Shown here in pieces: positions 38,570-47,573 of a stretch of DNA of 64,000 bases. The position numbers and the translations under genes are program-made. The DNA is from Halomonas sp. DQ26W (lineage in GTDB: Bacteria > Pseudomonadota > Gammaproteobacteria > Pseudomonadales > Halomonadaceae), in the NCBI RefSeq assembly GCF_003339685.1, contig NZ_QPKI01000005.1, positions 102,101 through 166,100 of the forward strand. The letters run 5' to 3'. The stretch's first letter is position 1, and each line of letters begins with the position of its first letter. The notes beneath the pieces are model-generated. The model ran no database searches. It was not told the origin of the DNA and worked only from the letters and a program-made list of their open reading frames with translations.

Positions 38570-40045
38570 TCACTCCCCCTTCTCTCCACCTTCATGATGA
38601 ACCTGCTCGACATCGACGATCCGGGAACGGCTCATGACGATCTTCCAGCGCTGAATGACGGGGCGGGTATTGACGCCCTCCTCACGTATGACCAGGTTAA
38701 GCAGATGACGTTTCTCGACCGACTCGTGGGTCACCTGTCCCTCCTTGAGGCGATAGACATGGTGCTCGCCCTTGTCCATCAGACGTGCCAGCAGCGATAG
38801 ATCCAGCGACAGTGTTTCACGGGTCTTCTCATAGCCACTGAGAAAACGGGTGGGGGACATGCGTGAACTCGATCGATAGTGGAGCACCACCTCCTCGCGT
38901 TGTGCCACATTGCGCTTGCGCACCCTTTGGATATCTTCATCGAGCTTGCCGAATCGCTTGTAGTCGAACCATTCGAGCTGTCGCCCCACCAGCGCCCCGC
39001 TGGTGGCGTCCAGGTACTGGCGTCGCCACTTCGGACGACCCTTGCGCAACCAGCGCCACAGCGTATTGCGAAGGTCGTCCTTGAACACCTCGCGCATGGC
39101 ATAGAGAACGGCTATCACCAGCACGAGCAGGGCCGTGATGTCACCGAGGGTGGCACGAGCCTGGAGCAGCCCCAGCGAAACGAAGATCATCACCACAGCC
39201 GTGGCCAGCCCCTTGACCGCCTTCTGCTCGCCACCACCCAGTTCCTGACTCTGCTGCTTCAGCGTCACCGGGTGTTCAATCAGCCGCCGCAGCAGCCGCA
39301 TCTTGTTGGACATCCGGGTGGGATCATGGGTGACGCGTCGGGAGTTGTACTCCTCCTGCTCGCGATAGTCGCTCTCGGCAGTGCAGATCGCCAGCAGCCG
39401 CTTGCGAATCGAACGGAAGCCCTTGCCCCGAGGCAGGTTGGCCACCAGTGCCAGCAGCTGCTGCTCAGTGAACCAGGAAAGGTAATTGTCGATATTGGCG
39501 TAATACTTGTACAACTTCTCACTGCCGGGCCGGTTGCGACGCAGGCGGCGAAGTATGCCCTGGGCAAGTTCACACAGCTCCTCGAGCTGTTCACTCAGAC
39601 GCACCGCAAGGGTCATCGTCTCTTCTGCTCGCTCACCCTCCGCAGCAGCCGGTTCGCCTTCAGCGACCGTCTCTTCCCGGCTGTCCTGGCGCTTTGCCTC
39701 CTCCTTCACTTTTCGAGCAGTGTCCAGCAGGGTCTGGGTTGAGCGCTCCAGTGCGATGACGTACTGGTAGGCGTAGAGGCTGAGGCTCAACCGGTACTGG
39801 TCACTGGTCAGCTTGCCACGGCTGGCCAGCCGACTGAGCACCAGCGGCAGGTGGTGTTTGTCGCTGTAATAGGTGCGCTTACTGTGAATGGCGCTGTGGT
39901 AGAAGGCCTCCTCGGAAATGACGTGAACGTTCAGTCCCAGCTCGCCAGGCACGAACAGGAAGACGTCCACTCGGTGCGAGGTCTCCTCCCGCAGTACGCG
40001 GGAAATCTTTAGATGGAAGCTATCCTTGCGCTCGACGGTGATCAC
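38570..40045 (-). CDS. Conserved hypothetical protein with two central TM helices
   Basis: 491 residues, unrecognised. The N-terminal ~130 residues are soluble with a Ser/Tyr/His-rich start, then an Ala/Glu-rich linker (about residues 118-145) and helical region to about 275. Two hydrophobic segments follow (about 285-303 and 308-325), then a highly charged, Arg-rich C-terminal domain of about 165 residues ending VEQVHHEGGEKGE. The start is a GTG (40045) with AGGAGCAGCGACGAC upstream. It is followed 172 bases downstream in the other direction by a large MscS channel on the same strand, so a joint envelope role is possible but unproven. Confidence 0.65.
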   Translation of the reverse strand: MITVERKDSFHLKISRVLREETSHRVDVFLFVPGELGLNVHVISEEAFYHSAIHSKRTYYSDKHHLPLVLSRLASRGKLTSDQYRLSLSLYAYQYVIALERSTQTLLDTARKVKEEAKRQDSREETVAEGEPAAAEGERAEETMTLAVRLSEQLEELCELAQGILRRLRRNRPGSEKLYKYYANIDNYLSWFTEQQLLALVANLPRGKGFRSIRKRLLAICTAESDYREQEEYNSRRVTHDPTRMSNKMRLLRRLIEHPVTLKQQSQELGGGEQKAVKGLATAVVMIFVSLGLLQARATLGDITALLVLVIAVLYAMREVFKDDLRNTLWRWLRKGRPKWRRQYLDATSGALVGRQLEWFDYKRFGKLDEDIQRVRKRNVAQREEVVLHYRSSSRMSPTRFLSGYEKTRETLSLDLSLLARLMDKGEHHVYRLKEGQVTHESVEKRHLLNLVIREEGVNTRPVIQRWKIVMSRSRIVDVEQVHHEGGEKGE

Positions 40046-40217
40046 GTCGTCGCTGCTCCTGGTACAGGGGCCGATGGGGGCCGTATCTGGCTTCGATGGT
40101 GGCCGAATCTGGTTTCACTGAATCTAGTTTCATAGTACGGCGGAACGTGGACTCCTTGCCACGGCTCCACCCAACGCCCTGCGCTGACGATACGCCTGTT
40201 CGTCAACGCATGGGGCA

Positions 40218-42563
40218 TTATTCGGGGGAGGCCTTCTGAGGGCTCTTGTCACCCAGCGGGTCGGCGATACTCGCCTCGCCGGGCTCGCGCCCCTTGGCAT
40301 CACGGAAGCGTCCCTGCATGCCGTTACCGCTCGACTCTGTCACGGCGGACATGTCATCGCCGGGGTGACCTTCCATGCTGACGCTGAGCCGTGGCATGCC
40401 CAGATCGATCTCCTGGGCCTCCATGCGTTGCTTGAGCAGCAGGTTGAAGGCACGTGACACGTCCCACTGCATGGCCGGCGCGGTACGAAGGCGCATGCGC
40501 AGCACCGCAGCACCCTCATCGAAGCGGTCGACACCCTGCATCTCCAGCGGCGACCATATATGGTGACGCATCATCGGGTCCTGGCGCAGCTCCTGGGCAG
40601 TGTCATGCATCAAGGTGATGGCACCGTCGATCTTCATGGTGTGCGGTATGCGGATGCGCATCAGCGCGATACCGAAATGCCGTGACATGTTGTGGATAGA
40701 TTGGATGGCGCTGAAGGTGATGATATGCAGGATACCGTCCAGGTCTCGCAGCCTGACGGTGCGCAGGGTAAGCCCCTCGACGGTACCCATGTGACCATTG
40801 ATCTGGACGAAGTCATCCACCGCCAGCGAATCCTCGATGATGATGAATATCCCGGTGATCAGGTCCTGAACCAGGGTCTGGGCACCGAAGCCCACCGCCA
40901 GGCCGATAACACCGGCACCGGCCAGCAACGGCGTGACGTTCACCCCCAGGTTGGCCAGCCCCACGATACCGGTAATGATGACGATGGTGGCGAAGATCAC
41001 GTTGCGGATCATCGGCGTGATGGTCTGGGCTCGTGCCTGGTTGACCCGGCGGCCACGGGAACGCCCCGAGGAGACCAGTGCCCGCTGGATCGCGGTATCG
41101 GCAAATATCCACACCAACCACGCCAGCAGCACGGTGAAACCCAGCGCCAGCAGCGCCTGGCCGATACGCATGCCGGCCACCCCCTCCTGACCTATGCCGA
41201 ACAACGAGCCACCCCACACCTGCAGCGAGAGTTCGACAAAGACGATCCAGGCAACCACATGCGAAAGCGCATATCCGAATCGTTCGAGGCGACGCTGGTA
41301 CTCGCTGATGCGGCGCTTGGTGCGACGCTCGGCGTGGCGCTGAATCAAGCCAGTGATCACCAGCGTCAACACCAGTAGAGCGGCAGAGACGATCGAGCGG
41401 GCCAGTGCGGCACCGACATCGCCAACGGTGACAAAGATCGCCAACAGCGAGCCGACCACGATCAACAGTGCCGGCACATGCCACAGCCCACCGACGATAC
41501 GCGCCAGCTCGATGGTGGTGCCGCCATCACGGCGTACTCGCCAGGAGCGATTGCGGATCAAGTGCTTTATCGGGCGCTTGAATTTGAAAATGAAGCGAAT
41601 GCTGAGCATGGCCGCGAGCATATTGGCCAGCACCGAGCCTAGCGCCGCCAGCTCATCGCCCACCATCAGCGACAAGCGGGCCGAATTTAGCGCATCGCCA
41701 AGGGCGATCAGTGCACCGATCACGAACAGCATCCGCAGGGCACGCTGCTGCAGGATCAGCACCGCAATGAAACGATGCCCCCTGGTAAAGACCGATACCA
41801 CGCTCTCCACGATCACCGACAGGGTGCGACCGCACAACGCCAGGTAGGCGACGATCACCGCCAGGGTTCGACCGGAGCTGGGCGGCAACACCTGGGCCAG
41901 GCCCATGATCAGGACGAAGGCGAGCGCCCAGGGCAGCATGCGCCGCAGAAAGTGCAGCGCCAGCACCCAGCCGCGCGGATCCCGCGGCAGATCGAGGGGT
42001 AGCCCACGCCTCACGAACAGCAGCCTGCCCAGGGCGATCAGGATAACCAGCAGCCCCACCCAGATCGCCAGCAACACGGCACTCTCGATCATGAACCGCG
42101 CCGTCTCAGCACTGCCGGTCTCGACCATCAAGTCACGGAGGTCCCCCCAGCCCTGCTCCAGCTGACGTCGCCAGTCGTCGATCGGCGATTCGCCCGCTTC
42201 TGCCTGCTCGCCCAATTCGCTGAACGTCTCCGCCAAGGCACCGAGCAGCCCCTGACGCTGTCCGCCGACCTCATCGGCCCGCTCTGCATGTACCTGCTGC
42301 AGCTCGCGAAGGCTCTCGAGCAGCGCCTCGCGCTGCTGGGCATCCTCAAGCGTGCCGATCACATCGTTAAGCGACTGCTGGAACGCCTCGGGGTCATGGG
42401 CCGCGGCATCTTCGCCTGCCCCCAGCCCGCCAAGCGGCAGGGTCTGTGCATTCAGCGGACCACCGAGGGCAAGGGCGAAAAAGGCAAACATGAGCGGCAA
42501 CCAGATCCAGCTGCTGCCACCTCGCCTGACACTCGCCACCGCCTGAAAGAAACCACCTGGCAT
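40218..42563 (-). CDS. Mechanosensitive channel, MscS family (YbiO/MscK-size)
   Basis: 781 residues with a signal peptide (about residues 17-40, cleavage near GPLNAQ). A hydrophilic, coiled-coil-like periplasmic region (about 40-150) follows, then roughly ten membrane segments. The MscS core lies near residues 520-720: the pore helix GVNVTPLLAGAGVIGLAVGFGAQ is the TM3 of the family, followed by the beta domain FVQINGHMGTVEGLTLRTVRLRDLDG. The large size places it with YbiO/MscK-type channels that open under membrane tension and release solutes on osmotic downshock. AAGGAG precedes the ATG. A short disordered, Asp/Ser-rich C-terminal tail is present. Confidence 0.9.
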   Translation of the reverse strand: MPGGFFQAVASVRRGGSSWIWLPLMFAFFALALGGPLNAQTLPLGGLGAGEDAAAHDPEAFQQSLNDVIGTLEDAQQREALLESLRELQQVHAERADEVGGQRQGLLGALAETFSELGEQAEAGESPIDDWRRQLEQGWGDLRDLMVETGSAETARFMIESAVLLAIWVGLLVILIALGRLLFVRRGLPLDLPRDPRGWVLALHFLRRMLPWALAFVLIMGLAQVLPPSSGRTLAVIVAYLALCGRTLSVIVESVVSVFTRGHRFIAVLILQQRALRMLFVIGALIALGDALNSARLSLMVGDELAALGSVLANMLAAMLSIRFIFKFKRPIKHLIRNRSWRVRRDGGTTIELARIVGGLWHVPALLIVVGSLLAIFVTVGDVGAALARSIVSAALLVLTLVITGLIQRHAERRTKRRISEYQRRLERFGYALSHVVAWIVFVELSLQVWGGSLFGIGQEGVAGMRIGQALLALGFTVLLAWLVWIFADTAIQRALVSSGRSRGRRVNQARAQTITPMIRNVIFATIVIITGIVGLANLGVNVTPLLAGAGVIGLAVGFGAQTLVQDLITGIFIIIEDSLAVDDFVQINGHMGTVEGLTLRTVRLRDLDGILHIITFSAIQSIHNMSRHFGIALMRIRIPHTMKIDGAITLMHDTAQELRQDPMMRHHIWSPLEMQGVDRFDEGAAVLRMRLRTAPAMQWDVSRAFNLLLKQRMEAQEIDLGMPRLSVSMEGHPGDDMSAVTESSGNGMQGRFRDAKGREPGEASIADPLGDKSPQKASPE

Positions 42564-42696
42564 TACGTCTCCACTCCTTGTCCATGTTCGCGGTCCCGCC
42601 CTGTGACATCAGCCAGCCAGCACCGATTCCTCCGAGCCTGCTCAGCACTATGCTAGGCTGGCGGCCTAGATCGCGCGACTCGCACAGGATGCCTCC

Positions 42697-43716
42697 ATGC
42701 TGCCTCAATCACCACCCACACCACAGAGTTACCAGGGTAGAACTCGACGTGTGGGTGTCGAAATCGAATTTGCCGGCCTACCACCCCAGGAAACCGCCAA
42801 GCTGGTACTCAACCTCTTCGGAGGCGAGATCAGTGTGGTGAGCCCCCATCGATTCAAGGTGGAAGGGACACGCTGGGGCACCTTCGTCATTGAGCTCGAC
42901 ACACAATATGCCCACCCCGATGCAAAGCTGCTCGAGGAAGTGCCGCGCATGGACAGCGAGTGGGAGCGGCAACGCCATCAGATGCGAGTGGATTTCCATA
43001 ACCGGACACGTCAACTGATCGGCGATGTGGTCACCGGCCTGGTGCCGACTGAAATCGTCTGTCCACCAGTGCCCTGGGACGAGCTCGGCGAATTGGACGC
43101 TCTCTTCAAGGCGCTCTACAGCCATGGTGCCAAGGGCACCGATGCCAGCCTGCTCTATGGCTTCGGCCTGCACCTCAACCCCGAAGTGGCCAGACTGGAC
43201 GTCGCTGACATTCTACGCCAACTTCGAGCTTACCTGCTGATGGCCGAGTGGCTGCGCCAAGAGATCGATATTGATATCACCCGCGAGGTGCTGCCCCATG
43301 CCAACCCCTTTCCCAAGCCCTACGCTCTCAAGGTGCTGGCTCTAGGCTATGCCCCGGATCTCGATGGCCTGATCGCCGACTATATCGAGTTCAACCCGAC
43401 CCGCAACCGAGAGCTGGACCTCTACCCTCTGTTCGCCTATCTCAGGCCCGATTACCCGCACGAACTGCTCCACAACAAACTGGTCAAGGCGCGCCCGACC
43501 TTCCACTACCGCCTGCCCAATGCTCAGCTGTCACAGTTCGGCTGGGGTGCCGTAGTGGAATGGAATCGCTGGGTAGAAGTCGAGCGCCTCGCTGCCGACC
43601 ATGACGAACTCACCAGGCGGGCCGAGGCCTACGTCATCTATCACACTCGGTCGCGGCTGACCCGCTGGGCTGGCAAGCTGCGAGACTGGATCCGGGAGGC
43701 CCGCACCCCCTCATGA
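42697..43716 (+). CDS. Amidoligase-fold enzyme (COOH-NH2 ligase, PF12224-like)
   Basis: 339 residues. It begins RTRRVGVEIEFAGLPPQET, the metal-binding GxExE opening of amidoligases (glutamine synthetase-like fold), has IELDTQYAHP and the ATP-side region IVCPPVPWDELGELDAL, and LLYGFGLHLNPEV, matching the GlHxN/H motif of the family. These enzymes join amine and carboxyl groups using ATP. It overlaps the next gene, an amidotransferase, by four bases (ATGA). By comparative genomics (Iyer and colleagues' amidoligase survey, from memory) such pairs are predicted to make or cut gamma-glutamyl-like amides. The substrate is unknown. Confidence 0.8.
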   Translation: MLPQSPPTPQSYQGRTRRVGVEIEFAGLPPQETAKLVLNLFGGEISVVSPHRFKVEGTRWGTFVIELDTQYAHPDAKLLEEVPRMDSEWERQRHQMRVDFHNRTRQLIGDVVTGLVPTEIVCPPVPWDELGELDALFKALYSHGAKGTDASLLYGFGLHLNPEVARLDVADILRQLRAYLLMAEWLRQEIDIDITREVLPHANPFPKPYALKVLALGYAPDLDGLIADYIEFNPTRNRELDLYPLFAYLRPDYPHELLHNKLVKARPTFHYRLPNAQLSQFGWGAVVEWNRWVEVERLAADHDELTRRAEAYVIYHTRSRLTRWAGKLRDWIREARTPS

Positions 43717-44411
43717 CCCGCCCCCTCATCGGAATCACGACCTCGGATTACAAAAGTCGCATCGCCTGGTGGTTCGATTGGTTCGCCGTATGGCGCCACG
43801 GAGGCCACCCGCTGAGGCTTTCGCCCTCGCGCCCGCAGCCAGCGCACCTCGACGGCCTGATCATCGGCGGCGGTGACGATATCCAGGCTCACCTCTACGG
43901 CGGTGAGGTCCAGCTCGATGTCCGGGTCGATCCTCAGCGGGACGAACTGGAACTGGAGCTCATCGAACGTTTCGTCCCCCTGGGCAAGCCGGTACTGGGT
44001 ATCTGTCGGGGTGCCCAGCTGCTCAATGTGCATCTAGGTGGGACCCTTGATCCGGATATCTATACCACCCATGAAGGGCTGAAGCGGCGCCGCACCGTAT
44101 TGCCCCGCAAGACGGTGGACATCGTCGCCGATAGCCAGCTGCATCGAATCCTCAAGGTAAGCTGGTGCCGGATCAACAGCCTTCACCACCAGGCCGTTCA
44201 GCGGACCGGGCCGGGCATTGAAATCGTGGCCCGCGATCGGGACGGCCTGGTCCAGGGCATCGAATCCCGGGAGCACGATTTTTTGATCGGCGTGCAATGG
44301 CATCCGGAGTGGTTGATCTTCAACCGGCCCCAGCAGCGACTAATTCATGCCCTGGTCGAGGCAGCCCGTCGCGGCATGTCCGCGCCTGAGCGCTTAATGA
44401 AAGCCGAATGA
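43713..44411 (+). CDS. Class I glutamine amidotransferase / gamma-glutamyl-GABA hydrolase-type (peptidase C26)
   Basis: 232 residues. The catalytic Cys 98 is in VLGICRGAQLLNVHLGG and the His-x-Glu pair (His 197, Glu 199) in GVQWHPEW, completing the GATase triad. The N-terminal LDGLIIGGGDDIQAHLYGG is typical of PuuD/C26 hydrolases. It starts within the last codon of the amidoligase gene and so is probably its partner, either supplying or removing an amide-linked group. Function as a gamma-glutamyl hydrolase is by family; coupling to the ligase is inference. Confidence 0.85.
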   Translation: MTRPLIGITTSDYKSRIAWWFDWFAVWRHGGHPLRLSPSRPQPAHLDGLIIGGGDDIQAHLYGGEVQLDVRVDPQRDELELELIERFVPLGKPVLGICRGAQLLNVHLGGTLDPDIYTTHEGLKRRRTVLPRKTVDIVADSQLHRILKVSWCRINSLHHQAVQRTGPGIEIVARDRDGLVQGIESREHDFLIGVQWHPEWLIFNRPQQRLIHALVEAARRGMSAPERLMKAE

Positions 44412-44429
44412 TAGTCAAACGACAGCGGG

Positions 44430-44760
44430 CGCCTGACGGCGCCAGTCGCGATGGGAACCAGCGTTCCAACAAGGTTGGCGACTTCCTCACTGTAGGAGTA
44501 GCTTCAGCTCACGACTGGAGGCCGCAGGCCTCCCGGCGGTGTTGCCATGGGCTGGCGATCACCACTGACGCTGCCGCCTCAGCCGAGGCGCCTGTCGGCG
44601 CCAGTCGCGATGCGGAGCAGCGCTCCAACAAGGTTGGCGACTACCACCCTGTAGGAGAATCTTTAGATCACGACTGGAGGCCAAAGGCCTCCCGGCGGTG
44701 TTGCCGGCGCTGGCGATACCCAACAACCTTGCCGTCTCCGCCAAGGCGTCTGCTGAGCCT
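44430..44760. repeat. REP-like palindromic repeat cluster, locus A
   Basis: The 424-base gap between the amidotransferase gene and osmC is filled with alternating copies of two related, oppositely oriented units: R (GGCGCCAGTCGCGATG...GAGCAGCGCTCCAAC) at about 44430-44484 and 44588-44643, and L (CTGTAGGAG...TCACGACTGGAGGC...GCCTCCCGGCGGTGTTGCC) at 44491-44547 and 44650-44706, plus a partial R. The reverse complement of R matches L at the ...GGAGC...CGACTGG core. Similar copies occur at 60.9 kb and 63.9 kb. No gene is contained in it; ORFs there are spurious. Confidence 0.9.
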
Positions 44761-44786
44761 TATGCTTAATCAGGAAGCCGAACGAC

Positions 44787-44812
44787 AGCGGCCACCCGAA
44801 GGTGGCCGCTGG
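44787..44812 (-). terminator. Stem-loop terminator of osmC
   Basis: CAGCGGCCACC-CGAA-GGTGGCCGCTG (11-bp stem; TTCG tetraloop on the minus strand) ends 24 bases beyond the osmC stop. The following T-run is weak (TCGTTC). Confidence 0.7.
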
Positions 44813-44835
44813 CAGTCGTCATTGTCAGGGAGGTA

Positions 44836-45267
44836 TCAATTTTCCAGCTTGGCATCCAGGGTGATTTCGGCATTCAGCAGCTTGGAGACCGGGCAGCCCG
44901 CCTTGGCCTTGTCGGCGGCCTCCTGGAAAGCGGCCTGATCGGCACCGGGGCTGCGCACCCGGGTATTGAGGTGGACGGCGCTGATGCTGAAACCACCATC
45001 GTCCTGGCTCAGCGTAACGGTCGCTTCGGTCTCGATCTTCTCGGGCTCGAGACCTGCCTCACCCATGATCATTGACAGCGCCATCGAATAGCAACTGGCG
45101 TGGGCCGCCCCGATCAGTTCTTCCGGATTGGCCCCCGGCTTGCCCTCGAAACGCTGGCCGAAATTGTAGGGCACCTCCTTGAGTGCACCGCTCTCGGTCG
45201 AAACCTGACCGCGTCCCTCTTTGAGACTACCCTGCCAGACAGCGCTAGCGGATTTCTTCATGCTCAT
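44836..45267 (-). CDS. osmC: Osmotically inducible peroxiredoxin OsmC
   Basis: 143 residues, the same length as E. coli OsmC, a cytosolic thiol peroxidase for organic hydroperoxides. The redox cysteines are in GAAHASCYSMALS (Cys ~58) and AKAGCPVSKLL (Cys ~124), and the GQVSTESGALKEVPYNFGQRF stretch contains the catalytic Arg region. AAGGAG lies five bases before the ATG at 45267; the longer frame to 45384 is not coding. It follows the repeat cluster and has its own terminator. Confidence 0.93.
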   Translation of the reverse strand: MSMKKSASAVWQGSLKEGRGQVSTESGALKEVPYNFGQRFEGKPGANPEELIGAAHASCYSMALSMIMGEAGLEPEKIETEATVTLSQDDGGFSISAVHLNTRVRSPGADQAAFQEAADKAKAGCPVSKLLNAEITLDAKLEN

Positions 45268-45430
45268 GTCGACTCCTTGCGATGATGGGAACTGGTCAAT
45301 TAAGAATGGCGAGAACGACAGAGGCTGCCGCCACCATCCCTCACCATAGCGCATGGGCTTGTCTTCGCCATCCCTTTTGCGCAATTACATGGAAATTATT
45401 TCCAAATACATCTCTTTGCCAGAATGCTGT

Positions 45431-45991
45431 TCAGATAGCGTTCTTGTCACGCAGCTTCGCCAGGTTGGCGGCCAGGTGAGCCGGTCCAAGGTGGCGCATC
45501 ACCTCGATGTTGCGCTCGGGAATGGCCTCGGGGTCGGCATAGTGCGCCAGCACCTGTTCGAGGCTCGCCTCCCGCAGCAGGTGCAGCATCGGCCATGGGG
45601 AGCGATTGGTGTAGTTGGCAGGATCGTCAGGCTCGGCATCCTCGAAACAGTAGTCGGGATGGAAGCTGGCCAGCTGGTAGATGCCCGCATAGCCCTGATC
45701 GGCCATCAACGCCTCGGCGACGGCCAGGAAATCGAGATAGTCGTCGAAATCCCCCAGGCCATGTCGTAGCACCAGCAAAGTGGTCTCGATCGCCGGGATC
45801 TCGTCGAGGCGATGGCACTCCTCGATCAGCGCCAGCAAGGCAGGCTCCCACTCGCTGGCCTCCTCTTCCGTATAGCGAATCGTGTCACGGGCAAGTTCGC
45901 GCCCGGCGAAGGGGCAGACGTCGTGGGCGACCACGAAGCTCTCGACCCAGGTACGGGTCGCGGCAAGGGCGGGGCTGGTCGTGGTGGTCAT
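45431..45991 (-). CDS. DUF1415 family protein
   Basis: 186 residues, a single DUF1415 domain. Typical stretches are TRTWVESFVVAHDVCPFAGREL near the N-terminus, LVLRHGLGDFDDYLDFLAVAEAL in the middle, and GIYQLASFHPDYCFED...NRSPWPMLHLLREAS at the C-terminal part. The conserved His/Cys residues (HDVCPF; HPDYCF) suggest metal or redox involvement, but the function is unknown. The start at 45991 (MTTTTSP) is chosen over upstream ATG codons (46021, 46054) that lie in non-conserved sequence. The Shine-Dalgarno is weak. Confidence 0.85.
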   Translation of the reverse strand: MTTTTSPALAATRTWVESFVVAHDVCPFAGRELARDTIRYTEEEASEWEPALLALIEECHRLDEIPAIETTLLVLRHGLGDFDDYLDFLAVAEALMADQGYAGIYQLASFHPDYCFEDAEPDDPANYTNRSPWPMLHLLREASLEQVLAHYADPEAIPERNIEVMRHLGPAHLAANLAKLRDKNAI

Positions 45992-46062
45992 GGCAGAGCT
46001 CGGCAGGTAAGGGAGTCCCATGGTCGAACGCGGCGACACGCAATGCAAAGCCAACGCGGCAA

Positions 46063-46173
46063 TCAGTGGCTTTTTTCTTCACGCCTCGAGGCCAGCCGAT
46101 CGGTCAGGCGCTTCTGCAGGGCAATGGCTTCCTCCGGGGTCAGATTCCAGTCATGCAGCGCTACGACGGACAT
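46063..46173 (-). pseudogene. Endonuclease V (nfi) N-terminal remnant
   Basis: A 36-codon open frame with a good AGGAGG ribosome-binding site reads MSVVALHDWNLTPEEAIAL followed by QKRLTDRLASRREEKSH and a stop. This is the N-terminal helix pair of deoxyinosine 3'-endonuclease (compare from memory the Thermotoga enzyme's LHRWDLPPEEAI...). The catalytic core (about 190 further residues) is missing; the next gene begins directly after. It could also be a short free peptide. The loss probably arose by a deletion between this start and the DUF1415 gene's upstream region. Confidence 0.55.
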
Positions 46174-46256
46174 GCTCGAGCCTCCTGATTCGTCCTTGCG
46201 TCTCGCGTAGACTGTCGCTTCCATGTCGCTGGTCACCATAGCAGGGAAGAGGCTCG

Positions 46257-47573
46257 ATGAAACTGATCCACACCGCCGACTGGCACCTGGGCCAGACCTT
46301 CCACGGCCAGGAGCGCCATGTCGAGCATAGTGCCTTCCTCGACTGGCTGCTCCAGACCCTGGAGGCGCGAAAGCCCGACGCCCTGCTGGTCGCCGGCGAT
46401 GTGTTCGATGTGGTCAACCCCTCCCTGCGCGCCCAGGAGCAGCTCTACGGCTTCATCGTCGAGGCGCACCGCCGCCTGCCACGGCTCGATATCGTGATGA
46501 TCGCCGGCAACCACGACAGCGGCAGCCGCATCGAACTGCCCGGCCCGCTGATGCGTCGCCTCAATGCCCATGCCCTCGGCCGGGTCAGCTGGTGCGACGA
46601 CGGCAGCCTCGACGCCGAGCGCCTGCTGGTGCCACTGACCGACGCCGACGGCGAGACACGCGCCTGGTGCCTAGCGCTGCCGTTCCTGCGCCCCGCAGAG
46701 GTCACCGGCAACCGACGCCAGAATGCCGCCGACGGCGAACACGAAGGCGACTATATCGCCGGCATCCAGCGCGTCCATCGTGAGCTGATCGACGCCGCCC
46801 GTCGGCAGCGCCGCCCGGGTCAGGCGCTGGTGGCCATGAGCCATGCTCATCTGCGCGGCGCCAAGGTCTCCGAACACAGCGAGCGGCCCATCGTGATCGG
46901 CGGCGAGGAGTCGATCTCGGCGGCGCTGTTTCCCGACGACATCGCCTACGTGGCACTGGGCCACCTGCACCGTCCGCAGCAGGTCGGCGAGCCGCGCATC
47001 CGCTACAGCGGCAGCCCCCTGCCGATGGACTTCAGCGAGGTGAACTATCCACACCAGGTGGTGGAGGTCACCCTCGAGGGCGAGTCACTGGTCGGCAGCG
47101 AGTCGATTGCCATTCCCCGCGCGGTGGAACTCCTGCGTGTCGGCCCCGCCCCCCTGGACCAGGTATTGACCGAGCTGGAGGCCCTGCCACGTGAAGGACA
47201 AGAAGCGCTGCCGGAGCAGGAAGAGGAGCATGAAGCCTCGGCCGAGAGCACCCTTCCCCGCGAGCGCTGGCCCTGGCTCGAGGTGCGCGTCGACCTCGAC
47301 GCTCCACGCCCCGACCTGCGCCACCGTATCGAGACGGCGCTGGCCGACTGCCCGGTGCGCCTGCTGCGTATCCACACCCGCTTTCCCGCCGCTACCGGCA
47401 CCGGCCATGAGGCACGGGTAACGCTGGAAAGCCTGGGCCCCCGCGCCCTGTTCGAACGTGCCTGGCAGGAGAGCTACGGCGCAATGCCGGACGCCGACAC
47501 CCTGCGCGACTTCGACGCCCTGTGCCAGGAAGTGCTGCATCACACGTCACCCGAGGAGGAAGGCACGCCATGA
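46257..47573 (+). CDS. sbcD: DNA repair exonuclease subunit SbcD
   Basis: 438 residues, slightly longer than E. coli SbcD (400), partly owing to an acidic Glu-rich stretch near residues 310-330. The calcineurin-like phosphoesterase motifs are complete: HTADWHLGQTFHG (motif I), VAGDVFDVVNPS (II), IAGNHDSGSRIE (III), MSHAHL and LGHLHRPQ (IV-V) with the metal-binding Asp/His residues. It is the nuclease subunit of SbcCD, which cleaves hairpins and processes breaks. The overlapping sbcC start (ATGA at 47570) shows translational coupling. Confidence 0.95.
   Translation: MKLIHTADWHLGQTFHGQERHVEHSAFLDWLLQTLEARKPDALLVAGDVFDVVNPSLRAQEQLYGFIVEAHRRLPRLDIVMIAGNHDSGSRIELPGPLMRRLNAHALGRVSWCDDGSLDAERLLVPLTDADGETRAWCLALPFLRPAEVTGNRRQNAADGEHEGDYIAGIQRVHRELIDAARRQRRPGQALVAMSHAHLRGAKVSEHSERPIVIGGEESISAALFPDDIAYVALGHLHRPQQVGEPRIRYSGSPLPMDFSEVNYPHQVVEVTLEGESLVGSESIAIPRAVELLRVGPAPLDQVLTELEALPREGQEALPEQEEEHEASAESTLPRERWPWLEVRVDLDAPRPDLRHRIETALADCPVRLLRIHTRFPAATGTGHEARVTLESLGPRALFERAWQESYGAMPDADTLRDFDALCQEVLHHTSPEEEGTP

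Noticed and set aside
44408..44938. 176-codon plus-strand frame through the repeat cluster
   Set aside because: Repeated peptide segments are translations of REP copies; no ribosome-binding site or homology.
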